Positions 46,917-55,600 of a stretch of 64,000 nt of DNA are shown here, piece after piece. Below the pieces are notes generated by a model. The model made no database searches and was not told the DNA's origin. It saw nothing but the letters and a program-made list of their open reading frames with translations. This stretch comes from Paracoccaceae bacterium (GTDB taxonomy: Bacteria; Pseudomonadota; Alphaproteobacteria; Rhodobacterales; Rhodobacteraceae). How positions within the stretch are numbered: the first letter of the stretch is position 1; each line of letters opens with the position of its first letter. A program made the position numbers and the translations under genes. The stretch covers positions 1 through 64,000 of the forward strand of contig WOUW01000009.1 in NCBI GenBank assembly GCA_009773055.1, read 5' to 3'.

Positions 46917-48256
46917 CCCTTCTCGACGACTTCCTCGCCGATCCCGACAGCCGCTTTGCCACGGTCGCGATGACCGACACCAATGGCCTTCTGCGCGGGC
47001 AGATGGTGTCGGCCCAAAGCCTGAAGGGGATTGCGAAGTCCGGCATGGGCATGGCCCCGGCACAGCTGTCGCTGGACCCGACCGATGTGCTTCTGAACCT
47101 GCCCGGGGTGAACGACGACACCGGCGATTTTCACGACGATCCGCTGCGGGTCGACCCCGCCAGCGCCCGCCGCCTCCCCTGGTCGAAGCCGGGGCATGAC
47201 CTTCTGGTCCTGTCGAACTTCACTGGCGCTTCGGCCGGACTTTGCCCCCGGTCGATCCTGTCCCGCGTCCTTGCCCGCGCCGCCGGATCCGGGTTGGTCC
47301 CGAAATACGGAATGGAGCTGGAATACACCCTGTTCAACGAGACCGCCGAAAGTGCGGCGGCCAAGGGCTATCGCAACCTCACGCCCGCGACCCAGCATCC
47401 AAGCCATGACCTGATCCTGTATCAGGCGGTGCAGACCGAATGGTACGAGGCCGTTGCCGCGATCTGCGAACCGCTGCGCATCGACCTTGCCAAGATGCAC
47501 GAGGAGATCGGCGCGGGGTTCATGGAGGCTTGCATTGCCGCCGGCGAGGGGCTGGAGCCTGCCGACCAATTGGTGCTTCTGAAGAACTTCATCCGCGCGC
47601 TGGCCCTGCGGCAGGGCAAATGCGTGACCTTCATGCCAAGGTGGAGCGAGGGGGCCGACAGCCAGTCGATCCACCTGCACATCAGCCTGAAGGACCGCGC
47701 GGGCGCGCCGCTGTTCTGGGACGGCGCTGCGAAAAACGGCGTCAGCCAGACCTTCCGCCATTTTCTCGGCGGGTTGCAGGCCTACATCGGGGACATGACC
47801 TTGATCTTCCAGCCCACGGTGAACAGCTACCGCCGCTTTGCCCCCGGCACCTTTGCGCCGCCCGGTCTGACCTGGGGCTATGAAAACCGCACCACCTGCT
47901 TTCGTGTGGTCGGCCATGACGCAGGCTCGCTGCGGGTCGAAAACCGCCTGCCGGGCGCCGACACCAACCCGTATCTGACCACCGCTGCCACCCTGGCCGC
48001 CGGGGTCGCGGGCATCCTCAACCAGATCGAGCCGGACGCCGAGGTCATCGGTTCGGGCTATGCCCAGACCCCCGCCCAAGATTTCGCCCGGTCGATGCCC
48101 GATGCGATCGACCGGCTGAAGGGGTCGGACTTTGCCCGCGACTGGCTGGGCGACCGTTTTGTCGATGGCTTCAGCGCAACGCGCACGGCGCAGCATGACG
48201 AATTCCGCAAAAAGGTTCCCGACGTGGAACTGCAGCGTTTCTTTGACCTTGGGTGA
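46913..48256 (+). CDS. Second glutamine synthetase-family ligase
   Basis: 447 residues from the ATG at 46913, overlapping the TetR stop. The N-terminal part (FLADPDSRFATVAMTDTNGLLRGQM) and catalytic motifs (KYGMELEYTLFN, KMHEEIGAGFMEACI, SQSIHLHISLKD, RVENRLPGADTNPYLT) identify the GS fold. It is divergent from the GS-like protein at 34301-35668. In this operon it probably gamma-glutamylates an amine formed or imported by the pathway, by analogy with PuuA, GmaS and IpuC; true glutamine synthesis is unlikely. Confidence 0.88.
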   Translation: MTLLDDFLADPDSRFATVAMTDTNGLLRGQMVSAQSLKGIAKSGMGMAPAQLSLDPTDVLLNLPGVNDDTGDFHDDPLRVDPASARRLPWSKPGHDLLVLSNFTGASAGLCPRSILSRVLARAAGSGLVPKYGMELEYTLFNETAESAAAKGYRNLTPATQHPSHDLILYQAVQTEWYEAVAAICEPLRIDLAKMHEEIGAGFMEACIAAGEGLEPADQLVLLKNFIRALALRQGKCVTFMPRWSEGADSQSIHLHISLKDRAGAPLFWDGAAKNGVSQTFRHFLGGLQAYIGDMTLIFQPTVNSYRRFAPGTFAPPGLTWGYENRTTCFRVVGHDAGSLRVENRLPGADTNPYLTTAATLAAGVAGILNQIEPDAEVIGSGYAQTPAQDFARSMPDAIDRLKGSDFARDWLGDRFVDGFSATRTAQHDEFRKKVPDVELQRFFDLG

Positions 48257-48260
48257 CCTG

Positions 48261-48779
48261 ATGCCAGATGCCGCCGACCTCCGCGCCGCTTTCGTCGAAG
48301 GGATGAGCCGCGCGGCCACCTTCGTCGCTGTGGCCACCACCGACGGCGATGGGGGACGGGCGGGGGTGACGGTGTCGTCGCTCACCTCGGTTTCGGCAGA
48401 CGGCGACATGCCCTCGCTTCTGGTGTGCATCAACCGGCAATCCCCGGCAGCAACCGCGATCCTGCAGAATCGCGCCTTCTGCGCCAACCTGCTGGCCGAA
48501 AGCCAGCAGGGCATCGCGAACCTGTTCGCAGGACGCAGCGAGACCAACCGCGCCGAGCGGTTTGACCAGGTGTCCTGGGGGGTAGGCGATCTGGGCCAGC
48601 CGATCCTTACCGGGGCCACCGCGGCCTTCGAATGCCGATTGGCCACCGCGCTTCTGTGGGAAACGCATCACATCATCGTCGGTCGCGTTTCGGCCGTTCG
48701 GCTGTCGGGCAACGCATCGGCACTGCTTTACGGGCAGCGAGCTTACAGAAAGGCTATACATCTGACGGAAGATAGTTAA
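48261..48779 (+). CDS. Flavin reductase (HpaC/flavin reductase-like domain)
   Basis: 172 residues from the ATG at 48261, four bases after the ligase stop. The single flavin-reductase-like domain reads SRAATFVAVATTDGDGGRAGVTVSSLTSVSADGDMPSLLVCIN, with FCANLLAESQQGIANLFAG and the C-terminal HHIIVGRVSAVRL. Such enzymes supply reduced FMN or FAD to a separate oxygenase. The obvious partner here is the acyl-CoA dehydrogenase-like protein two genes upstream of the ligase. Confidence 0.9.
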   Translation: MPDAADLRAAFVEGMSRAATFVAVATTDGDGGRAGVTVSSLTSVSADGDMPSLLVCINRQSPAATAILQNRAFCANLLAESQQGIANLFAGRSETNRAERFDQVSWGVGDLGQPILTGATAAFECRLATALLWETHHIIVGRVSAVRLSGNASALLYGQRAYRKAIHLTEDS

Positions 48780-48792
48780 ACTGTTAAGTATT

Positions 48793-48812
48793 CTGCGGCA
48801 GCCAAGCCGCAG
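48793..48812 (+). terminator. Small hairpin between flavin reductase and permease genes
   Basis: CTGCGGC (48793-48799) pairs with GCCGCAG (48806-48812) around AGCCAA. It is not followed by a T run, so it may lower rather than stop transcription into the permease gene. Confidence 0.5.
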
Positions 48813-48864
48813 TCTCAGGGGACCCTGGCACCAAGACCCGGGCCCTGCGCAACAAGGAGGGAAC

Positions 48865-50310
48865 ATGTCTGAATTCACCGAAATCGGGCCAAACCGGCTC
48901 CGGCGGAACTCGCTGGGGTTGGTGGCCGTCACCTTCATGGTCATCTCGGCAGCGGCTCCGCTGACGGGTGTGGCGGGGGCCATGCCGCTGGCCTTTCTTC
49001 TGGGCAACGGGACCGGGATCCCGCTGACCTTCATCCTGCTGACGCTGATGATGCTGGCCTTTGCGGCAGGTTACGTGGCGATGAGCCGCCATGTCATTAA
49101 CGCCGGGGCCTTCTATGCCTATGCCGCGCGGGGCCTGGGCGGCGGCTGGGGTGGTGCGGTGTCGGTCATGGCGCTGGTCGCTTACAACACCATGCAGTTC
49201 GGGCTGATCGGGCTTCTGGGCGGCGTGTCCGCAGGCGTCTTCAGCCAGTTCGGCATTGCCCTGGACTGGTGGATCTACAGCCTGATCGCCATCGCGCTGG
49301 TTGGTATTCTTGGCTACCGGCAGGTCGATCTGTCGGCCAAGGTGATGGTCGTCCTTGTGGGCCTCGAATACCTGATCGTCCTGATCGTCGACTTCGCCAT
49401 CCTTGGCGCGGGCGGCGCGGAAGGCACGGGACTTGCGGTCAACATCTTCGACTTTTCTGCCCTAAGCTCCGGCTCTCTGACGGCGGCGGTCCTCTTTTGC
49501 CTCGGCTCGTTCATCGGGATCGAGGCGACCACGATCTATGGCGAGGAAGCCCGCGACCCGGAAAGGACCATCCCGCGCGCGACTTACCTCTCGATCCTGA
49601 TGATCGGCATCTTCTTTGTTTTCACCACATGGCTGATGATCGCGGGCACAGGCGCGGACAAGCTTCTGGAAACCATCGGCGGCCTCGAAGACCCGACCGC
49701 GCATTTCTTCATCCTGGCCGAGACCTACACCAACCCGACCATCTCGATGATCGCGGGGCTTCTCCTCGTCTCCAGCCTGTTTGCAGCCCTGTCGGCCTTC
49801 CACAACTACATCGCCCGCTATTCCTATGTTGCGGGCCGTGACGGCCTTCTGCCCGATGCTTTCGGGCGGACCCACGACACGCACCAAAGCCCGCATATCG
49901 GTTCCGTCGTGCAGACCATCGGCGCGCTGATCGTGCTGGCGATCTTCGCGGGCCTTGGACTGGACCCGATCCTGAACATGTTCACCTGGATCAGCCAGAT
50001 CGGGACGCTGGGCGTCATCGGGATGATGGCCATCACCTCGCTGTCAGTGATCGTCTTCTTCCAGCGGCAGGGCGGGGGTTCGGCTCTGTCGACCCTTATC
50101 TTGCCGGGCATTGCCGGGCTGATCATGGCGGCACTGTTCGTCTACATCTTCCTGAACTTCGGGGACCTGACCGGCACCACCGGCGGCAGCCTGGGCTGGA
50201 TCCTGCCTGCGCTGATCCCGGCAGGGGGTGTCATCGGCTATCTTCTGGCCCTGCGCCTGAAATCGGCCGACCCGGCGCGCTTTGCCCGTATGGGACAAAG
50301 CCAGGCCTGA
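48865..50310 (+). CDS. APC-superfamily amino acid/amine permease
   Basis: 481 residues from the ATG at 48865, with AAGGAGG nine bases upstream. It has twelve membrane helices; the first contains VTFMVISAAAPLTGVAGAMPLAF (the APC unwound-helix region), and FIGIEATTIYGEEARDPERTIPRATY is the conserved loop of the family. It imports an amino acid or amine by proton exchange. Closing the operon with the ligase and flavoenzymes, it probably brings in their substrate. A terminator follows. Confidence 0.92.
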   Translation: MSEFTEIGPNRLRRNSLGLVAVTFMVISAAAPLTGVAGAMPLAFLLGNGTGIPLTFILLTLMMLAFAAGYVAMSRHVINAGAFYAYAARGLGGGWGGAVSVMALVAYNTMQFGLIGLLGGVSAGVFSQFGIALDWWIYSLIAIALVGILGYRQVDLSAKVMVVLVGLEYLIVLIVDFAILGAGGAEGTGLAVNIFDFSALSSGSLTAAVLFCLGSFIGIEATTIYGEEARDPERTIPRATYLSILMIGIFFVFTTWLMIAGTGADKLLETIGGLEDPTAHFFILAETYTNPTISMIAGLLLVSSLFAALSAFHNYIARYSYVAGRDGLLPDAFGRTHDTHQSPHIGSVVQTIGALIVLAIFAGLGLDPILNMFTWISQIGTLGVIGMMAITSLSVIVFFQRQGGGSALSTLILPGIAGLIMAALFVYIFLNFGDLTGTTGGSLGWILPALIPAGGVIGYLLALRLKSADPARFARMGQSQA

Positions 50311-50329
50311 CACCAAAGCACTGAACGGG

Positions 50330-50362
50330 AAGGCCGGTCCGGGCACATCGGGCCGGCCTTTT
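50330..50362 (+). terminator. Rho-independent terminator of the catabolic operon
   Basis: AAGGCCGG (50330-50337) pairs with CCGGCCTT (50353-50360) and runs on into TTCCTTT, 20 bases after the permease stop. It is a good intrinsic terminator. Confidence 0.85.
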
Positions 50363-50431
50363 CCTTTGCGCTACGCCTTGCGCAGGGCTGTCTCGGGCGG
50401 CAAGCTTTCACCCGCAAGGGAAGGACCAGCC

Positions 50432-51538
50432 ATGACCCACCGGATCACTGCCAGCGGCATCAGCTTTGACTTCATCCCGCGGGGCGGCGTTCTTGACCGG
50501 CTGACGGTGACCGATCAGGGCCACGAGATCGCCCCCTTGCACCGCGCGCCCTGGGCCGAGTCCGAGGTTCCCGCCGACGCGCCCCCGCATCAGCGCTGGC
50601 TGGCGGGCGATTTCCTGGCCGCACCGATGGGGGCGTCCGATCAGGGCCTGCACGGGCTGCCAGCCAACGGCGACTGGCAGGTCGTGCCCTCGGCCCCCGG
50701 CACGCTGCGCGCGATCCTGTCGGGCGCGGTGCAGGGCGCGACCGTGATCAAGGAACTGTCGGTCGCGGACGACCACCCCTTCGTCTACCAGCGCCACCTG
50801 TTCGTCGGCGGCGCAGGCGCGCTGCCGGTTGCCAATCACGCGATGGTTTCGGTGCCGAACGGGGCAAAACTGTCGTTCTCCCGCAAGCGCTGGTGGGAGA
50901 CGCTGGCCGAACCGCTTGAGACGACGCAGGGCCGGTCCTGCCTTGCCTACCCGCGCCGCAGCGAGGATGCCGCCGAGTTTCCCGGCGCCGATGGCGGCAT
51001 GGTCAACCTGCATCGCTACCCCTGGGGCGAGCGCCACGAGGATTTTGTCGCGGGCATCGAAGACCCGGCCTCACGTCTGGGCTGGACCGCCGTCGTCCGT
51101 CCGGAGGAAGGCGACCTTTACCTGTCGCTGCGCAACCCGGGCCTGCTGCCGATGACGATGCTGTGGCATTCGAACGGCGGCCGTGACCAAGCGCCCTGGA
51201 ACGGGCGGCACACCGGCTGCCTTGGGGTCGAGGAAGGGGCCGCGCTGCCGATGCTTGGGCTGTCATCGCGCGAGACGCCCGATCCCCTGACCGCTGCCGG
51301 GCAACCGGGGCTGGTGACGCTGAACCCCGAAGGCACGGTCGAGGTCCGCCACATCATCGGCGCAATCGCCTGGCCTGAAGGCCAGTCGGTCGCGGGCGTG
51401 ATGCTGGAGGGCGACACGCTGACCATCACCGGCGACTGGGGCGCGGAACGGACGGTGCCCCTGCGTGGGGGGTGGCTTGGGATCACCGAGGCTCGGGCGC
51501 AGCCGGCAAAGAAGCCCAACCTGAACTGGGACCTTTAG
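50432..51538 (+). CDS. Galactose-mutarotase-like fold protein (tentative)
   Basis: 368 residues from the ATG at 50432 (MTHRITASGISFDFIPRGG). It is beta-rich throughout with no signal peptide. NHAMVSVPNGAKLSFSRKRWW and the C-terminal MLWHSNGGRDQAPWNGRHTGCLGVEEG resemble aldose-epimerase-like (mutarotase-fold) proteins of carbohydrate metabolism, whose WxxNGG...APWxxRH segment lines the sugar pocket. The convergent neighbour galE supports a sugar role, though they are not in one operon. Exact substrate unknown. Confidence 0.65.
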   Translation: MTHRITASGISFDFIPRGGVLDRLTVTDQGHEIAPLHRAPWAESEVPADAPPHQRWLAGDFLAAPMGASDQGLHGLPANGDWQVVPSAPGTLRAILSGAVQGATVIKELSVADDHPFVYQRHLFVGGAGALPVANHAMVSVPNGAKLSFSRKRWWETLAEPLETTQGRSCLAYPRRSEDAAEFPGADGGMVNLHRYPWGERHEDFVAGIEDPASRLGWTAVVRPEEGDLYLSLRNPGLLPMTMLWHSNGGRDQAPWNGRHTGCLGVEEGAALPMLGLSSRETPDPLTAAGQPGLVTLNPEGTVEVRHIIGAIAWPEGQSVAGVMLEGDTLTITGDWGAERTVPLRGGWLGITEARAQPAKKPNLNWDL

Positions 51539-51541
51539 GCC

Positions 51542-52528
51542 CTATTCGTCAAAGCCCGGACGCTGCGCCCAGGCCCAGGCGTCACCGATCATCTGCCGCA
51601 GAGTGGACCGCGAAGGCTCCCATCCCAGGCTTTCGATCGCGTGCGATGACGACGAAACCAGCGCCGCCGCATCGCCCGGACGCCGCGCGCCAATCACCAC
51701 CGGAACCTCGCGGTTGGTGACCATGCGGCTTGCCTCGATCACTTCGCGCACCGAAAAGCCGCGCCCCGTGCCCAGGCAGAAGACGCCATCGCCCTTGCCC
51801 TCCAGAAGGCGCTTCAGCCCCAGGACATGCGCCTCGGCCAGGTCCGAGACGTGGACATAGTCGCGCACGCAAGTGCCATCCGGGGTCGGATAATCCGTGC
51901 CGAACAGTGTCAGCGCCGGGCGCTTGCCCGCGACCGCATCCAGCATCAGCGGGATCAGATGGGTCTCGGGCTTGTGCTGCTCGCCGATCTCGCCTTCGGG
52001 GTCCGCGCCCGCCACGTTGAAATATCGAAAGATCACATGGCTTATCCCGGCGGAAACCCCGAAATCGCGCAGTATTTGTTCAATTGCCAGCTTTGATCCG
52101 CCATAGGCGTTGATCGGTCGCTGCGGGGTGTCCTCGGTCAGAAGAACGCCATCCTGATCGCCGTAGGTCGCGCAGGTCGACGAAAAGACAAAGTTCCTGA
52201 CCCCAGCCGCCGCGCAGGCCTCCAGCAGGTTCAGCGCGCCGCCGGTGTTCACCCGCCAGTAAAGCCCGGGGTCCTTCATCGATTCGCCCACAAGCGACAG
52301 CGCGGCGAAGTGCATCACCGCGACCGGCTTGTGTTCCGCCAATGCCGCGTCGATGGAAGCCCGGTCCATCAGGTCGCCCTTGACCAGCGGCCCCCATTTC
52401 ACCGCCCCGGCCCACCCCGTCGCAAGGTTGTCGAACACCACGGGCTGAAACCCGGCCCGTGCCAGCGCCTTGCAGGCATGCGACCCGATATAGCCCGCGC
52501 CGCCCGTCACCAGAATCCGCTCCGTCAT
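51542..52528 (-). CDS. galE: UDP-glucose 4-epimerase
   Basis: 328 residues. The NAD motif TGGAGYIG is at 8-15; the catalytic residues lie in S116-S117-T118 and Y142-GGS-K146; and RYFNVAGADPEGEIGE and DGTCVRDYVHVSDLAEAH are GalE signatures. It interconverts UDP-glucose and UDP-galactose for surface polysaccharide. It lies downstream of the RTX gene (85-base gap) on the same strand, in the same neighbourhood as ugd. Nothing is unusual. Confidence 0.95.
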   Translation of the reverse strand: MTERILVTGGAGYIGSHACKALARAGFQPVVFDNLATGWAGAVKWGPLVKGDLMDRASIDAALAEHKPVAVMHFAALSLVGESMKDPGLYWRVNTGGALNLLEACAAAGVRNFVFSSTCATYGDQDGVLLTEDTPQRPINAYGGSKLAIEQILRDFGVSAGISHVIFRYFNVAGADPEGEIGEQHKPETHLIPLMLDAVAGKRPALTLFGTDYPTPDGTCVRDYVHVSDLAEAHVLGLKRLLEGKGDGVFCLGTGRGFSVREVIEASRMVTNREVPVVIGARRPGDAAALVSSSSHAIESLGWEPSRSTLRQMIGDAWAWAQRPGFDE

Positions 52529-52613
52529 CGCCTCGCGCCCCTATCCCACCAACCGCCGCGCCGCTGGTTTGCGTTGAAATTCCCCGCGTTGTCCAGTGCG
52601 ATCCGCAGGGGCG

Positions 52614-55600
52614 TCAGACCAACAGAAGGTCCGCCAATGCCAGCGTGCTGCCCTCATCCAGACTGAAGAGCGCGGTGGCATTGCTGCTGGACCCGCCGTC
52701 AGGATCCAGAAACAGCGCCCGGAACGTGGTGTCGTAGAAGAGGGCCGCCTCGGGTTCGGGAAAGCTGCCGGGCATTGCCACCCCGGTCTGCCACATCCCC
52801 GAAAGCGTCGCCCCCGCCGCAATGCCCAATCCTGCGCGGTCCAGCACCACCCGGTCCACCCCGCTGGTGAAATCGAGGAACAGATCCTCGGCATCCGCGG
52901 TGATGATCTCGAAGTGATCGACCCCGGCGCCGCCATGGTAGACGTCGCGGCCCGCGCCGCCCGTCAGCCGGTCATCGCCGTCGCCGCCGTCCAGATGGTC
53001 GCCGCCAGCCTCGCCGGTCAGCGTGTCGTTGTTCGCACCCCCCCAAAGGACGTCGTCATTGTCCCCGCCCGACAGCGTGTCCTGGCCTGCCTGTCCATAA
53101 ATCCAGTCGTCGCCCGCCCCGCCTGACAGGTTGTCGTCGCCGGTGCCGCCATCCAGGTTGTCGCCACCATCGCCGCCATCCAGAAGGTCGTTACCCTCTT
53201 GCCCGAAGAGGGCGTCAGTCTCGGTGCCGCCATAAAGCTGGTCGTTGTCGAACGAGCCGTAGAGCCAGTCGACCCCCTGCCCGCCATAAAGCACATCCAT
53301 GCCATAGCCGCCGTCGAGGTTGTCGTTGCCCGTGTCGCCGTAAAGCAGGTCGCTGCCGAACTCGCCGAACAGCGCGTCGGTGTCGGCCCCGCCGTCCAGC
53401 CGGTCGCTGTCATCGCCGCCATACAGCCAGTCCACCCCGTTGCCGCCGTAAAGCACGTCAATGCCGGTCTCGCCCTGCAACGCATCGCCGCCGTCACCGC
53501 CCAGGATGGTATCCGCCCCGGTTCCTCCCCACAGCGCGTCCGTCTCGGACCCGCCATCCAGGCTGTCGTTGCCAGCATCGCCATAGATCCAGTCGATCCC
53601 GGCAAGCCCCGACAGCGTGTCGTTCCCCGCCCCGGCGGCCAACGTATTGTCCAGCGCGTTTCCGATCCCGGTCGCATTCACGCCCGTTCGCAGGATCAGA
53701 ATCTCGACATTCGCCCCCAGGGTGTAGCTGGTCAGCGTCGTGTCGATGGTGTCGGTTCCGGCACTGGCCCCCTCGACCACCACATCCAGCGCCGCGTCGA
53801 TGACATATAGGTCATTGCCGAGGCCCCCCTCCATCCGGTCGGTGCTCGCGCCCCCGTCCAGTCGGTCATCCCCGTCGCCGCCGTAAAGCGTGTCATTTCC
53901 GGTCCCACCGTCCAGCCAGTCAAGGTCAGCATCGCCATAAAGCAGGTCGTTCCCGTCGCCCCCGGTCAGGGTGTCGACGCCGATCCCGCCTTCCAGCCGG
54001 TCACTGGCAAGGCCTCCGTCCAGCGTGTCGTTGCCATCGCCACCAAGCAACGTGTCCAGCCCGTCGCCGCCCTGCAGCGTGTCGTTTCCCGCCCGGCCCT
54101 CCAGGCTGTCGTTGCCAAGGCCGCCCATCAGCAGGTTAGCAAAGCCATCGCCCTGCAGCGTGTCCGCCCCGGTGCCGCCCAGCAGCCCCTCGATCCCGGT
54201 GAACGTGTCACCCACCGCCTCGCCCGTCGACAGCGAGGGCGTCGCCATGTCGACGCGCAGGCCCGTACTTTCGGCATAGGACGCAATGTCGAACCCTGCC
54301 CCCCCGGTCAGCGTGTCCGACCCGGTGCCGCCCATCAGGGTGTCGTCGCCATCGCCCCCCTCCAGCAGGTCATTCCCGCCCCGGCCCGAGATCGCATCAT
54401 TGCCGCCAAGCCCGTAAAGCTTGTTCCCCCCCGCATCCGCCGCCAGCGTGTCGGCAAAGCCCGAGCCTTCGAGACCCTCGATCGCCACCAGCACATCGCC
54501 CAGCGCCTCGCCGGTGTTCAACGCTGGCGTCACGAAGTCCACCCAGACCCCGGCCCCGGCCTCGGCATAGGTGACAAGGTCCGTCCCCGCGCCGCCTTCA
54601 AGCCGGTCCGACCCCAGCCCCCCCATCAGCCGGTCATCGCCATCCCCGCCGTAAAGCATGTCAGTCCCCGACCCGCCCGACAGCGTGTCGTTGCCGGCAA
54701 GGCCGGTCAGCGTATCGTTGCCTGCCCCGCCAAGGGCCTGATCGGCAACCGAGGAGCCCGAAAACGTGTCGGCAAAGGCGCTTAGGATGAAGCCTTCGAT
54801 CCCGACGAAGATGTCGCCCAGCGCGTCGCCGGTGTTCAGGCTGGCGGTGACAAGGTCGATCCGGATCGCGACGGTGGACGTGTCGTAGCTTGCAAAATCG
54901 GTGCCGGTGCCGCCATCCAGCCGGTCCGTCCCCTCGCCTCCGACCAGAGTATCGGTGCCGTCGCCGCCGTAAAGGCTGTCGGACCCGGCGCGCCCGTCCA
55001 GCCGGTCGTTGCCTTCCAGTGAGATCAGGTTGTTGGCCTGCGCATCGCCCGCCAGCGTGTCGTGGTAGCCGGTGCCTTCCAGATCCTCGATCCCGACATA
55101 GCTGTCACCCGCCGCTTCGCCCGCGTTGACGCCCGGGGTGGTCAGGTCGGCGGCGACCCCGAACAGCGACTCGCGATAGCTGGCACGGTCGCGCCCGACG
55201 CCACCGTCCAGCGTGTCCACCCCGATCCCGCCCAGCAGCGTGTCGTTTCCGTTGCCGCCAAGAAGGCTGTCGTTGCCGCTGCTGCCCGACAGACGGTCGT
55301 TCCCGTCCTGCCCCTCGATCCGGTTGTTGGCCGGATCGCCGGTCAGCGTGTCCGAAAAGGCCGATCCGATGATCCCTTCGATCGAAACATAGGTCTGGCC
55401 GGTGGCGATGTTGGTGTTCTGGTTCAGCGCCTCCAGACTGACGCGGATGCCCGCAGTGGCCCCGGTCAGCAAAATGGTGTCGAACCCTGCACCGCCGTTG
55501 ATCGTATCGGCCCCGACCGAGACCAGGAACAGATCGTCGCCAGTCCCGCCGGTCAGGACGTCGATCTGGTTGGTCCCGTAGATCAGGTTTTCCGGCTGGG

